Assembly (NCBI GenBank): GCA_900320545.1
Contig: ONSU01000019.1
Location: 1 to 42,863, forward strand
DNA length: 42,863 nucleotides
Reading direction: 5' to 3'
Origin: an uncultured Bacteroidales bacterium
GTDB taxonomy: Bacteria; Bacteroidota; Bacteroidia; Bacteroidales; UBA932
Below are positions 7,187 to 15,982 of this stretch, one piece after another. Positions within the stretch are counted from its first letter, which is position 1. Each line of letters begins with the position of its first letter. Both the position numbers and the translations under genes were made by a program. A model generated the notes under the pieces. The model made no database searches and was not told the DNA's origin. It saw nothing but the letters and a program-made list of their open reading frames with translations.

Positions 7187-8227
7187 ATGGGAATTTTCAG
7201 AAAGAAAAATACAAGCGGGGCGAAAGTGACCCTGGCGTATATTATGGCGGGGCTGTGCCTCGTTCTTATCATCGGTAATGTGGCGGCGTTTCTGATGCTG
7301 CCGAACATCGCTGCCAAACTGGCCATCCTGCTGTCGAACAGCGTCACGATTCTGCTGATGCTTTTCGCGATCAGGCCGCTGAACGCCATTATCCAGCGGG
7401 AATTCGACAAAAAAGCCGAGGAACTGGCCGGCAAGGTCCGCGAGCAGAAGGAGATGCAGGAGCGCATCGCCACCCTCGAGAGCGAGAACCGAGAACTCTC
7501 CAGCCGCCTCGACACCGTCACCCAGACGAGCGGCATTCCCACCAACGTCAACTTCTCCTTCAAGGTGGAGACGATGACCTACGACAAGTCGGGCTACATC
7601 GTGAAGGAGGAGCCACTATCGCGCTTCCTGGAGGATCCGGCCTACAAGATTGCCGGCAAGAAGGGCCTGGGCAACCGCATCTCCAAATGGATTGACGACT
7701 ACATCAACCATCCCGGCGAGAAGAAGGTCCTTTACATCGGAAAATACTATATCAAAGCCTCCATCGGCATCGACTTTACCAAGATCAAATACGCCCTCGA
7801 CGGCGATTCCATCATCTTTTACGGGGTCCGGTTCTCGAAGCTCAACGATCTCGCCATCCAGCGTTCCCCCGAGGATGTCAACCATTGCTGGCTCCTGAGC
7901 GACAACGATTTCGAGACCTCCATCAACCGGGGAGAATTCTACCGCGAATTCACGCAGGAATACGCCCGCCTCCGCGCCGAGGAAGCCGACAGGGCCCTGG
8001 AGCAGGAGGTCGACAATCTCTGCGACCACTACACCGCCGTCTTCCGGGAGAATCTTTCCCAGCGCTTCCCCGCCGTGCAGTTCTGTGACTCGATCGAGGA
8101 CAGCACCTCTTCCTGGTTCTCCCTCAAAGAGCATATCCAGGACCGCCGCATCCTCGGCATCGCCTCCAGCATGTTCCTGATGGCCGACGTGATGAGCGAT
8201 TCGCTTGCAAAACAGATCCCGCAGTAA
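7187..8227 (+). CDS. membrane-anchored coiled-coil protein, DUF4230-like
   Basis: 346 residues. Two hydrophobic segments near the N-terminus (about 17-38 and 44-65) are followed by a coiled coil rich in K/E/R (about 72-105). A soluble domain then contains YIKASIGIDFTKIKYALDGDSIIF, a pattern that reminds me of DUF4230 domains of Bacteroidota. A second charged helix (LRAEEADRALEQEV) lies towards the C-terminus. The topology suggests a membrane-tethered domain. It has its own promoter, and the next gene also has its own. The function is unknown and the DUF4230 link is tentative. Confidence 0.6.
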   Translation: MGIFRKKNTSGAKVTLAYIMAGLCLVLIIGNVAAFLMLPNIAAKLAILLSNSVTILLMLFAIRPLNAIIQREFDKKAEELAGKVREQKEMQERIATLESENRELSSRLDTVTQTSGIPTNVNFSFKVETMTYDKSGYIVKEEPLSRFLEDPAYKIAGKKGLGNRISKWIDDYINHPGEKKVLYIGKYYIKASIGIDFTKIKYALDGDSIIFYGVRFSKLNDLAIQRSPEDVNHCWLLSDNDFETSINRGEFYREFTQEYARLRAEEADRALEQEVDNLCDHYTAVFRENLSQRFPAVQFCDSIEDSTSSWFSLKEHIQDRRILGIASSMFLMADVMSDSLAKQIPQ

Positions 8228-8259
8228 AAGATTGTATTGCGTTTCTTCGTTTTTTTGGC

Positions 8260-8267
8260 TAATTTTG
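8260..8267 (+). promoter_or_regulatory. promoter of the DHS-like gene, -7 box TAATTTTG
   Basis: TAATTTTG ends one base before the ATG at 8269, so that ATG would lie at or upstream of the transcription start. This argues for the ATG at 8290. Confidence 0.5.
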
Positions 8268-8289
8268 TATGCTTAAAACCCAAGATAAA

Positions 8290-9264
8290 ATGGAAAAAGG
8301 TCCTATTTCTCAGTTCATCGTTCACAACTACCGCCATTTCAACGCAGCGTCGCTCGTCGATGCCGCCAAGGCGTATGAAGACCTCCTGAACAAGGGAGGC
8401 AAGATGTTCCTCGCGATGGCCGGCGCGATGTCGACCGCCGAGCTTGGCCTCTCCTTGGCCGAGATGATCCGTCAGGACAAGATCAGCTTCGTCTGCTGCT
8501 CGGCCAACAACCTCGAGGAGGACATTATGAACCTCGTGGCCCACAGCCACTATTATCGCGTACCCGGTTACCGCGACCTCACTCCGCAGCAGGAGCAGGA
8601 ATTGCTGGACAACCATTACAACCGCGTCACCGACACCTGCATTCCCGAGGAAGAGGCCTTCCGCCGCCTCGAGAAGCACCTGGTGGATGTCTGGGACAAG
8701 GCCAAGGCCGAAGGCAAGCGCTACCTCCCCTATGAGTTCATCTATCAGATGATCCGCAGCGGTGTGCTGGAGCAATATTACGAGATCGACCCGAAGGACA
8801 GCTGGGTCGTCGCCGCCTGTGAGAAGAACATCCCCATCATCTGCCCGGCCTGGGAAGACTGCACCACCGGCAACATCTTCACCGCCCACGTCATCCGCGG
8901 CGAATACGATCCGCACATGGTCATCCAGGGCGTCGAGGTGATGATGTTCCTCGTGGACTGGTACAAGAAGAACAGCGAAGGCGCCGGCGTCGGCTTCTTC
9001 CAGATCGGCGGTGGCACTGCGGGCGACTTCCCCATCTGCTGCGTTCCGATGATGGAGCAGGACCTCGGCTGGACGGGCACCCCGCTCTGGTCGTATTTCT
9101 GCCAGATCTCCGACTCCACGACCTCCTACGGCTCCTATTCCGGCGCCGTCCCCAACGAGAAGATCACCTGGGGCAAACTCTCGCCGACCACCCCGCGCTT
9201 CATCGTGGAGTCCGACGCGACCATCGTCGCCCCGCTCATCTTCGCCTACGTACTGGGCTGGTAA
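8290..9264 (+). CDS. deoxyhypusine synthase-like protein
   Basis: 324 residues from the chosen ATG. It belongs to the DHS family, NAD-dependent enzymes that transfer an aminobutyl group from spermidine. The NAD-site region is recognisable (NNLEEDIMNL, GGGTAGDF), and the catalytic-lysine motif is intact as ITWGKL (human VSWGKI, Lys329). By eye, positions that bind spermidine in human DHS differ: the loop DGSDSG reads YGSYSG, the HH pair reads DF, and DGSLGD reads DCTTGN. Bacteria lack eIF5A, so the natural substrate must differ; homospermidine or another polyamine reaction is possible but unproven. The gene is monocistronic with a strong terminator downstream. Confidence 0.85.
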   Translation: MEKGPISQFIVHNYRHFNAASLVDAAKAYEDLLNKGGKMFLAMAGAMSTAELGLSLAEMIRQDKISFVCCSANNLEEDIMNLVAHSHYYRVPGYRDLTPQQEQELLDNHYNRVTDTCIPEEEAFRRLEKHLVDVWDKAKAEGKRYLPYEFIYQMIRSGVLEQYYEIDPKDSWVVAACEKNIPIICPAWEDCTTGNIFTAHVIRGEYDPHMVIQGVEVMMFLVDWYKKNSEGAGVGFFQIGGGTAGDFPICCVPMMEQDLGWTGTPLWSYFCQISDSTTSYGSYSGAVPNEKITWGKLSPTTPRFIVESDATIVAPLIFAYVLGW

Positions 9265-9301
9265 GCGTTAAGTGCAACTCGCTGATTCATTGTAATTTAC
9301 G

Positions 9302-9340
9302 CAAAACGCCTTACTCAAAACCGAGTAAGGCGTTTTAGGT
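9302..9340. terminator. bidirectional terminator between DHS-like gene and glsB-like gene
   Basis: A perfect 14-bp stem AAAACGCCTTACTC / GAGTAAGGCGTTTT with a short loop. It sits between convergent genes and ends the leftward glycine operon as well as the rightward DHS-like gene. Confidence 0.9.
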
Positions 9341-9361
9341 AAATAGCACTGTAACAATAAC

Positions 9362-10432
9362 TTACACTTCGCGTGATTCTATTTTTCTAAGTATGTTCCT
9401 CACCTTCCGGCGACGCAGCTGAAGCCAGTGCTCCACCAGCTGATCTTCCATCTCCGGGGTGGTTCCCTGCGCTTCCTTCCGGTTTCTCCTGGAATGAAAG
9501 AAACGGATGTACGCGCCGATGTGGCGTGTCTTCTTCTCCTTGTAGATGGCGTCGAACGGAATCAGGATTGCGGTATCTTCGATATCGTGCATCAGATGGT
9601 TGACCGCCGTCCCGAACATCAGCATCTGCGGCGTGGCGGAGATATAGGCCGTCACATTCGGCGGAATGTTCACGCCCCGCAGCCGGGCCGCGGCTTTCAG
9701 TAACTTGTAATCCTCCACGAGGTCGTTCTCCCGGAGGACCAGATTCATCAGACCCGGATCGGAATCCGGCATCCGGGCCTGGTCGGGCCACGGACGGACC
9801 AACTCTTCCTTGTCGCCGAAATGCTTCCACAGGAAATGATAGATCAGGTCTCGCGTAATAGAGTCGTAAGAGGGATAAACGGTGATCTTCCCGAAGAAAT
9901 ACAGCACGTCGGGATTTTTCATGATCACGGCCACAAGCCCGTCCCAAAGGTTGTCCATCGCGAAAATGGACTTGGCGCCGGTCTTGGAACTCTGGTAGGC
10001 CGGAGACACGAAGTTGCGGCCCAGTTCCATCACGTGCGGGAGATACTCGTCAATGTATTTCCGTGAGAATCTGAACTGGTGCGAACTGGCCAGGACCGGC
10101 TGTCCGTCCGCATCAAAAGTGGCATCCGAGCCGAGCAGGAAGCGGTATCCGCCGATGATCGCCTCGTTGTCCGGATCCCAGACGATCAGCTGGCGATAGG
10201 GCTTCTCCATCTTGTCAAACTCGTCCAGATCGAGCTCCTCGCCCGTGGAGCCGCCAGCCGCACGGAACGCTTCTTCCCGCAGACGCCCGATTTCCGTAAC
10301 GACGTTGGGTGCATCCTGCCAGGTTACAATGTAAAGTTCGTTGTGTCCTTTGTTGGTGTCCACCAATTTCTTGGACGGGGTCAGTTCCGCTTTCAGGAGT
10401 TCTACCGGAACCGGGGAAATGATCGGTTTCAT
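9362..10432 (-). CDS. glsB: GNAT-type N-acyltransferase, GlsB-like (glycine lipid synthesis)
   Basis: 356 residues. The N-terminal half matches the OlsB/GlsB acyltransferase family: RLREEAFRAAGGSTGEELDLDEFD, YRQLIVWDPDNEAIIGGYRF, and MELGRNFVSPAYQ. In Bacteroides, GlsB joins a fatty acyl group to the amino group of glycine, the first step of glycine-lipid synthesis; ornithine-using relatives (OlsB) share the fold. The protein is cytoplasmic or membrane-associated. It follows the PlsC-like gene by 15 bp and is the last of six leftward genes beginning with gcvH. The family call is firm. The glycine specificity is inferred from the PlsC-like partner and the glycine-cleavage operon. Confidence 0.8.
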   Translation of the reverse strand: MKPIISPVPVELLKAELTPSKKLVDTNKGHNELYIVTWQDAPNVVTEIGRLREEAFRAAGGSTGEELDLDEFDKMEKPYRQLIVWDPDNEAIIGGYRFLLGSDATFDADGQPVLASSHQFRFSRKYIDEYLPHVMELGRNFVSPAYQSSKTGAKSIFAMDNLWDGLVAVIMKNPDVLYFFGKITVYPSYDSITRDLIYHFLWKHFGDKEELVRPWPDQARMPDSDPGLMNLVLRENDLVEDYKLLKAAARLRGVNIPPNVTAYISATPQMLMFGTAVNHLMHDIEDTAILIPFDAIYKEKKTRHIGAYIRFFHSRRNRKEAQGTTPEMEDQLVEHWLQLRRRKVRNILRKIESREV

Positions 10433-10447
10433 GGGTTGGGGAGTTTT

Positions 10448-11302
10448 TTAGTCAATTCCGGGCGGCCAGGGGTTGGAGACGATGCCTGCCATCTCCAGCA
10501 TCGTCCGGTGGGCCAGGTCGCGGATGCGTTTCGCCTCTTCTTTCCGCGGGGCGTCGGGATCGGGGATGATCGGATCGCCGACGTGGATGGTCAGCAGCGG
10601 TTCGCCCTTGCCGAAGAGTCTGCGCCAGCCGGTGCGGGGACGGAAGGTAATGATCGTGGGAATTACCGGAAGCGAATATTTACAGGCGAGGTTGAAGGCA
10701 CCCGTCTTGAAGGGCCTGAGGGGCGCGTAGAATTTCCAGCTGCAGCTTTCCGGGAAGATATGGATCCATTTCTTCCGATCGTGCAGCGTGTCCAGCGCCT
10801 TGTTGAATTCCCGGAGGCCGCTGTAATTCTCGGGGATGGGAATGCCGCCCACGTATTTCATCTTGAATCCGTCCTTTCCGTTGAAGGGTTCCGCGTACAT
10901 CGGAATCCAGGCCGTCCGGTAGCGCATCGCCTGCAGGACGCAGATCATATCCCAGCGGTGTACATGGTTGCAGACGGTCATCACGCCGCCCTCGAAGAGT
11001 TTCCGGTTCCGGAGGATCTTTTCGCGGCCTTCGATCCGGAGGCCGAACCGGATCCGGTTGAGCGGAAAGGCGACGAGCCAGACGATCATGTAGACAAGCG
11101 AGTGCAGGAATTTGAATTTGAAGGATCTGTCCAGATAGGGATAGGTCCCGTCGAAATGGATATCTTTATACTTCCCGCGGATGGGTGCCATCCGGGTGAA
11201 CGGATTCTCGCCGGAGAAATCCGCCGCCGGTTCGGGAACGAACACCTCGTCCCGGACTTTGAAGTCCCTGTAGGCCGGACCGTATGAGGAATAATCCTGC
11301 AT
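10448..11302 (-). CDS. glsA: PlsC-type O-acyltransferase, GlsA-like
   Basis: 284 residues with the PlsC/LPLAT motifs: NHVHRWD (the HX4D catalytic motif), GGIPIPEN, and FPESCSW in place of the usual FPEGTRS. One hydrophobic segment (LVYMIVWLVAFPL) precedes them. Such enzymes acylate lysophosphatidate. In Bacteroides the PlsC-like GlsA adds the second, ester-linked acyl chain to N-acyl-3-hydroxyacyl glycine. The N-terminal extension of about 70 residues before the membrane segment is longer than in standard PlsC. The gene starts 2 bp after the lpd stop and is followed by the GNAT gene, which favours GlsA over general phospholipid PlsC. Confidence 0.75.
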   Translation of the reverse strand: MQDYSSYGPAYRDFKVRDEVFVPEPAADFSGENPFTRMAPIRGKYKDIHFDGTYPYLDRSFKFKFLHSLVYMIVWLVAFPLNRIRFGLRIEGREKILRNRKLFEGGVMTVCNHVHRWDMICVLQAMRYRTAWIPMYAEPFNGKDGFKMKYVGGIPIPENYSGLREFNKALDTLHDRKKWIHIFPESCSWKFYAPLRPFKTGAFNLACKYSLPVIPTIITFRPRTGWRRLFGKGEPLLTIHVGDPIIPDPDAPRKEEAKRIRDLAHRTMLEMAGIVSNPWPPGID

Positions 11303-11304
11303 TC

Positions 11305-12645
11305 TTAAACCATCAGGGCTTCCGACAGGGTCGGGTGGGCATGGATGAGGTCACGGAATTCCGCCAGGGTGGTGCGGCGTGCGATGAGGGCCGCCATCTC
11401 GTGGATGAGGTCGGCGGCGTGCGGACCGAAGAGATGGCAGCCGAGAAGCCGGCCGTCCTCCTCAGAAGCGACCACCTTGATGAAGCCGTCGGTCTCCCCC
11501 ATCGTCAGCGCCTTCCCGTTTGCACGGAACTGGGACTTGAGGCATTCCACCGGGATACCTTTCTCCTTGCATTCGTCCTCCGAAAGGCCAACCGTAGCCG
11601 CCTCCGGAGAAGTAAACACGGCCGCCGGAACGATGCCGAAGTCAATACCGTCTTCCACGCCGGTCAGGTGGTTGAGCGCGTGCAGGCCCTGGAAGGTCGC
11701 GACGTGCGCCAGCATATAACCGCCGATGATGTCGCCGAAAGCATAGATGCCGGGGACAGATGTCTGGAAATCCTTGTCCACGACCACACCGCGTTTACCG
11801 GTCTCGATGCCGATGTCTTCGAAATTGAGCGAGCCCAGGGCCGGGCGTCGGCCGACGGCCATCAGAACCTTGTCAGCAAGGACTTCCTGCGGCTGGTCTT
11901 TCTTGATATAACTGACTTTGAAGGAACCGTCCGCCTCCCGGGCAATGCCCTGGACGGATGCTGAAGTATCGATGGAGATTCCCTTGCGGGACAAACTCTG
12001 TTTCAGACGTTTGGATAGGTCGGTATCGAAGCGGGGTAGGATCTCTTTGCAGTATTCCAGCACGGTCACTTCGCTGCCGAAACTCCGGAAGATGGAGGCG
12101 AATTCCAGCCCGATGACGCCGGCGCCGATGACGCAGAGCCGATGCGGGATCGCGTCTGCCGACAGGAGAGCGGTCGAATCTACGGCAAACTCCGCTCCCG
12201 GGATCGGCAGCGAGGCCGATACGGATCCGGTCGCTACAAAGATCGCATCGGAAGTGACCGTTGCCTCTCCCCCGTCCTGCAGGGCGACGCGGACGGTCCG
12301 GGCATCGACAAAGGACGCCTTGCCGCTCAATACGTTTACTTTGGCTTTCTTGAGGAGGAACTCGATCCCGCCGCGTAACTGCCCCACGATCTCTTCCTTG
12401 CGGGCCATCACGCGCGGGAGGTCCACGCCGCCCGCCGAGGCCTCGACGCCGAATCCGGCCGCCCCGGCCACGAGGTCGGCCACATCCGCGCTGCGCCGGA
12501 GCGCCTTGGTCGGGATGCAACCCTCATTGAGACAGGTACCGCCCAGCGGGCCCGACGAGATCAGCGTCACTTCCAGTCCCCTCTCCGCCGCCTTCAGGGC
12601 CGTTTCATAGCCCCCGGGGCCTCCGCCTATAATCGTAAGTTTCAT
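11305..12645 (-). CDS. lpdA: dihydrolipoyl dehydrogenase (glycine cleavage L protein)
   Basis: 446 residues. A flavoprotein that re-oxidises dihydrolipoyl groups using NAD. It shows the FAD-binding GGGPGGYE at the start, the redox-active disulfide in GGTCLNEGCIPTK (Cys38 and Cys43), the NAD-binding GAGVIGLEFASIF, the FAD motif GIYAFGDI, and the C-terminal HAHPTLSE with catalytic His437 and Glu442. The start overlaps the gcvPB stop by ATGA, so here it serves as the L protein of the glycine cleavage system. The sequence cannot exclude use by other 2-oxoacid dehydrogenases. Confidence 0.95.
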   Translation of the reverse strand: MKLTIIGGGPGGYETALKAAERGLEVTLISSGPLGGTCLNEGCIPTKALRRSADVADLVAGAAGFGVEASAGGVDLPRVMARKEEIVGQLRGGIEFLLKKAKVNVLSGKASFVDARTVRVALQDGGEATVTSDAIFVATGSVSASLPIPGAEFAVDSTALLSADAIPHRLCVIGAGVIGLEFASIFRSFGSEVTVLEYCKEILPRFDTDLSKRLKQSLSRKGISIDTSASVQGIAREADGSFKVSYIKKDQPQEVLADKVLMAVGRRPALGSLNFEDIGIETGKRGVVVDKDFQTSVPGIYAFGDIIGGYMLAHVATFQGLHALNHLTGVEDGIDFGIVPAAVFTSPEAATVGLSEDECKEKGIPVECLKSQFRANGKALTMGETDGFIKVVASEEDGRLLGCHLFGPHAADLIHEMAALIARRTTLAEFRDLIHAHPTLSEALMV

Positions 12646-14105
12646 ATAGAATACTTCAAGATGGGATTACGGGCCGCCTGGGTTTCGTCCGGTCGGCGGA
12701 CCGGAGTGTCGTGCGGCGCATTGTGCAGGATTTCGGGATCCTCCGCGGCCTCGGCGGCGATCTGCCGCATCACGGAGATGAAGCGGTCGAGGGTCTCCTT
12801 GGATTCGGTCTCCGTGGGCTCGATCATCAGCGCCTGGTGGAACAGGAGCGGGAAATAGATCGTCGGTGCGTGGAAGCCGTAGTCGAGCAGGCGCTTGGCC
12901 ACATCGAGGGTCGTCGCGCCGGGGACGCCTTCGCGGGCGCCGTCATTCAAGAGTCCGTCAAAGACGAATTCGTGCTTGCAGACACCTCCGATCGGGAGTT
13001 TATACACATCCTTCAGGCATTCTTTGATGTAATTGGCGCCCAGCGTGGAAAGCTCGCCCACACGGCGGACATTTTGCCGGCCCAGCATCTTGATATATGC
13101 CAGGGCGCGCAGGATGACGCCGAAGTTGCCGAGGAAACCGGATACTTTGCCGGCCGAATTTTCTTCCTCACCCAGTAGCGAGAAATGTCCGTCGGCCTCC
13201 CGGATCACCCGCGGCAGGGGCAGGCAGCGCACCAGATGCGCCGCCACGCCGACCGGACCGGAGCCCGGGCCGCCGCCGCCGTGCGGGGTCGAGAAGGTCT
13301 TGTGCAGATTGAGATGCATCACGTCGAAGCCCATATCTCCGGGGCGGACGACGCCCATCAGCGGATTCATATTGGCCCCGTCGTAGTAGAGCAGGCCGCC
13401 GGCTTCGTGAACCAGGGCGGCGATTGTCTTAATCTCGGTCTCGAAAAGACCCAGCGTGTTGGGGTTGGTCATCATGATGCCGGCCACATCGGGGCCAAGC
13501 AGCCCTTTCAGCGCCTCTACGTCGATCCGTCCGTTCTCCAGGGACTTGACTTCCACCACATCGAAGCCGCAGACCGCCGCCGAGGCGGGATTGGTGCCGT
13601 GGGCGCTGTCGGGGACGATGATCTTGACGCGGGCCGTGTCGCCGCGCAGTTCGTGATAGCGTTTGATGACCATCAGGCCCGTCAGTTCGCCATGGGCGCC
13701 CGCGCAGGGATTGAAGGTGAAGGCCTCCAGCCCCGTCAGGGCTCTCAGAGCCCGCTCCGTCTCCCAGTACACCTCGAGGGCGCCCTGGACCGTTTCCGAC
13801 GGCTGGAGCGGATGCAGTCCGGTAAAGGACGGCATTGCGGCGATCTCCTCGTTGATCTTGGGATTGTATTTCATCGTGCAGCTGCCGAGCGGATAGAAGC
13901 CCGTGTCGACACCGAAATTCATCTGCGAGAGATTGGTGTAATGCCGTACCACATCGGGTTCGCTCACTTCGGGGAGCGCCGGGGCCTCCGCACGCCGGAG
14001 CGCCTCGGGGACGGCTGTATGGACGGGATATCGGTTCGCCGGGAGCGTATAGCCCTTCCGTCCGGGGGCGGAAAGTTCGAAAATGAGTTTGTCGTAGTAA
14101 ATCAT
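12642..14105 (-). CDS. gcvPB: glycine dehydrogenase (decarboxylating) subunit 2, P protein
   Basis: 487 residues, typical for the PLP-carrying subunit of the two-subunit P protein. PLP lysine Lys269 lies in HLNLHKTFSTPHGGGGPG. Also visible are NFGVDTGFYPLGSCTMKY near the N-terminus, SAHGTNPASA and DGANMN. With GcvPA it decarboxylates glycine and passes the aminomethyl group to lipoyl-GcvH. It overlaps gcvPA and lpdA by 4 bp on either side, so translation is probably coupled. Confidence 0.97.
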   Translation of the reverse strand: MIYYDKLIFELSAPGRKGYTLPANRYPVHTAVPEALRRAEAPALPEVSEPDVVRHYTNLSQMNFGVDTGFYPLGSCTMKYNPKINEEIAAMPSFTGLHPLQPSETVQGALEVYWETERALRALTGLEAFTFNPCAGAHGELTGLMVIKRYHELRGDTARVKIIVPDSAHGTNPASAAVCGFDVVEVKSLENGRIDVEALKGLLGPDVAGIMMTNPNTLGLFETEIKTIAALVHEAGGLLYYDGANMNPLMGVVRPGDMGFDVMHLNLHKTFSTPHGGGGPGSGPVGVAAHLVRCLPLPRVIREADGHFSLLGEEENSAGKVSGFLGNFGVILRALAYIKMLGRQNVRRVGELSTLGANYIKECLKDVYKLPIGGVCKHEFVFDGLLNDGAREGVPGATTLDVAKRLLDYGFHAPTIYFPLLFHQALMIEPTETESKETLDRFISVMRQIAAEAAEDPEILHNAPHDTPVRRPDETQAARNPILKYSI

Positions 14106-15436
14106 AGCCGCACCTCCTTAACACAAGCGACCAGTGCGTCGATTTCTTCCTTTGTCCGCCGCTCGGTGACCGCGAAGCTCACGCGGCCTTCGCCGAGGTC
14201 GAGCGCACCGAAGAATCCGGCCTTCGCCAGATGCTTCTGCAGCGTAGCCGCTGGAATTTTCGACACGAGGGTGAATTCCTTCAAGAACGGTTTTCCGGGG
14301 AAGGCCTCCTCGAACAGACCCGTCGCCAGCAGCTGACCGTGCAGATATGCCGCACCGTCGGCCGAGAGCCGATTGACTTCACGAAGCCCTTCCGGCCCCA
14401 GCAGGGACAGATAAACCGTCGCGAAAAGCGCCATCAGTGACTGGTTGGAGCAGATGTTGCTCGTGGCCTTGGCCCTGCGGATATGCTGCTCGCGGGCCTG
14501 CAGGGTGAGCACATAAGCCCGCTTGCCGTCGCGGTCGACCGTCTCGCCGACGATCCGGCCGGGAAGTTTGCGAAGATGCTCTTTTTTAACGGCCATGAAG
14601 CCCACATAGGGGCCGCCGAACGACATCGGAATACCGAGCGCCTGTCCGTCCCCGACCGCAATGTCGGCACCCCACTCGGCAGGCGTCTTGATGACCGCCA
14701 GGGCGGAAGGATCGCAGTACTCGATCAGGAGCGCGCCGGCGCCGTGCACGGCTTCGGCAAAGCCGGAATGATCTTCGATATTGCCATACCGGTTTATCTG
14801 GGGCACCAGAACCCCCGCGACATCCCCCGCGGCAAGGGCGCCGCGAAGGCAGCCCGGGCAGGTCTGCCCTTTCATCACGGGAACGGTATCGACGGTAATT
14901 CCGCCATAGTGGGCGTAGGTCCTGACGACCTCCAGCACTTGCGGCAAAAGTCCTTCGGATACCAGCACGCGGGTGCGTTTCTTTGCGGAAGCGACCGCCA
15001 TGCGGACCGCCTCGGCCGCGGCGGTAGGGCCGTCGTACATCGAGGCGTTGCTCACATCCATCCCGGTGAGGGCGCAGATCATGCTCTGATATTCGAAGAT
15101 GTAACGAAGCGTTCCCTGTGAGATTTCGCACTGGTAGGGTGTGTACGCAGTGAGAAATTCCGAGCGGGAGAGGATGTAGGGCACCACGGAGGGGGTATAA
15201 TGGTCGTATACGCCGCCTCCGGCGAATACCTTGAGCGGCTGGTTCTTCGCGCCGATCCGGGAGAACCAGGCGCGCACTTCCTCCTCCGACAGGGCGTCGG
15301 GAAGATCGGGCTCCCCTTTCAGGAGGAATTCCTCCGGGACGTCGGCGTAGAGGTCCTTCAGGGACGCGGCGCCGATCCGAGAGAGCATTGCGGAAATATC
15401 CCCCTCTGTATGGGGGAAATAAGGAAATCCGGACAT
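14102..15436 (-). CDS. gcvPA: glycine dehydrogenase (decarboxylating) subunit 1, P protein
   Basis: 444 residues, the expected length of the N-terminal-type subunit of the two-part P protein. Recognisable stretches are FPYFPHTEGDISAML at the start, GGGVYDHYTPSVV, the TPYQCEISQGTLRYIFEYQS motif, SNASMYDGPTAAAEA, and SNICSNQSLMAL. It begins 10 bp after gcvH and overlaps gcvPB by ATGA. Splitting P into two genes is usual in Bacteroidota only for some lineages; others have a fused GcvP. Confidence 0.97.
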   Translation of the reverse strand: MSGFPYFPHTEGDISAMLSRIGAASLKDLYADVPEEFLLKGEPDLPDALSEEEVRAWFSRIGAKNQPLKVFAGGGVYDHYTPSVVPYILSRSEFLTAYTPYQCEISQGTLRYIFEYQSMICALTGMDVSNASMYDGPTAAAEAVRMAVASAKKRTRVLVSEGLLPQVLEVVRTYAHYGGITVDTVPVMKGQTCPGCLRGALAAGDVAGVLVPQINRYGNIEDHSGFAEAVHGAGALLIEYCDPSALAVIKTPAEWGADIAVGDGQALGIPMSFGGPYVGFMAVKKEHLRKLPGRIVGETVDRDGKRAYVLTLQAREQHIRRAKATSNICSNQSLMALFATVYLSLLGPEGLREVNRLSADGAAYLHGQLLATGLFEEAFPGKPFLKEFTLVSKIPAATLQKHLAKAGFFGALDLGEGRVSFAVTERRTKEEIDALVACVKEVRL

Positions 15437-15446
15437 AGGTTGTTCT

Positions 15447-15824
15447 TTATGCGATGAAGGCCTCGTAGGCGGCGGCGTCCATCAGGGCGTCGAGTTCCGA
15501 AGGGTCGCTCATCTCGACCTTGATGATCCAGGCGGCGTAGGCGTCTTCGTTGACGGTCTCGGGGCTGTCTTCGAGGGCTTCGTTGGTCGCGATGACGGTG
15601 CCGGAAACCGGGCTGTAGAGGTCGCTGGAGGCCTTGACGCTCTCCAGGGCGCCGAATTCTTCTCCGGCGGTCACCTCATCATCCACGTCGGGCATATCCA
15701 CATACGTGATATCGCCCATTTCGCTCTGCGCGAAGTCCGTTACACCGATCGTGGCGACATTGCCATCGACGCTTACCCATTCATGCGACTCGCTATATTT
15801 GAGTCCTTCCAAAATTTTGCTCAT
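15447..15824 (-). CDS. gcvH: glycine cleavage system H protein
   Basis: 125 residues from the chosen ATG. It carries the lipoyl group that shuttles the aminomethyl intermediate between P, T and L proteins. The lipoylated lysine is Lys64 in GALESVKASSDL; KYSESHEW near the start and SPVSGTVIATNE after the lysine are conserved. A longer frame reaches 15875, but the -7 box TAAATTTG at 15846-15853 would fall inside it, so the ATG at 15824 is preferred. First gene of the leftward run gcvH-gcvPA-gcvPB-lpdA-glsA-glsB. Confidence 0.96.
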   Translation of the reverse strand: MSKILEGLKYSESHEWVSVDGNVATIGVTDFAQSEMGDITYVDMPDVDDEVTAGEEFGALESVKASSDLYSPVSGTVIATNEALEDSPETVNEDAYAAWIIKVEMSDPSELDALMDAAAYEAFIA

Positions 15825-15845
15825 ACTGTTTATAAATTTAATCCT

Positions 15846-15853
15846 CAAATTTA
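15846..15853 (-). promoter_or_regulatory. promoter of the gcvH-glsB operon, -7 box TAAATTTG
   Basis: The minus-strand TAAATTTG gives a leader of only about 15 nt. It is the one clear promoter seen for the six genes downstream, and it leaves no room for a leader riboswitch. Confidence 0.6.
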
Positions 15854-15982
15854 ACGAATTCTCATCAATCTTCAAAGAATAACCCTAAAAATAATACCAC
15901 TCCATAATGATTTGGAAAAATCAGGGTTTTTACGTTACTTTGCAGAAAGCGGAAAAGACAACTTATCAAACCCTGTATCAAT

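Noticed and set aside
15923-15974. AGGGTTT...AAACCCT inverted repeat before the lipoprotein at 15983
   Set aside because: The left arm lies upstream of the likely -7 box and so is not transcribed with the right arm; probably chance.
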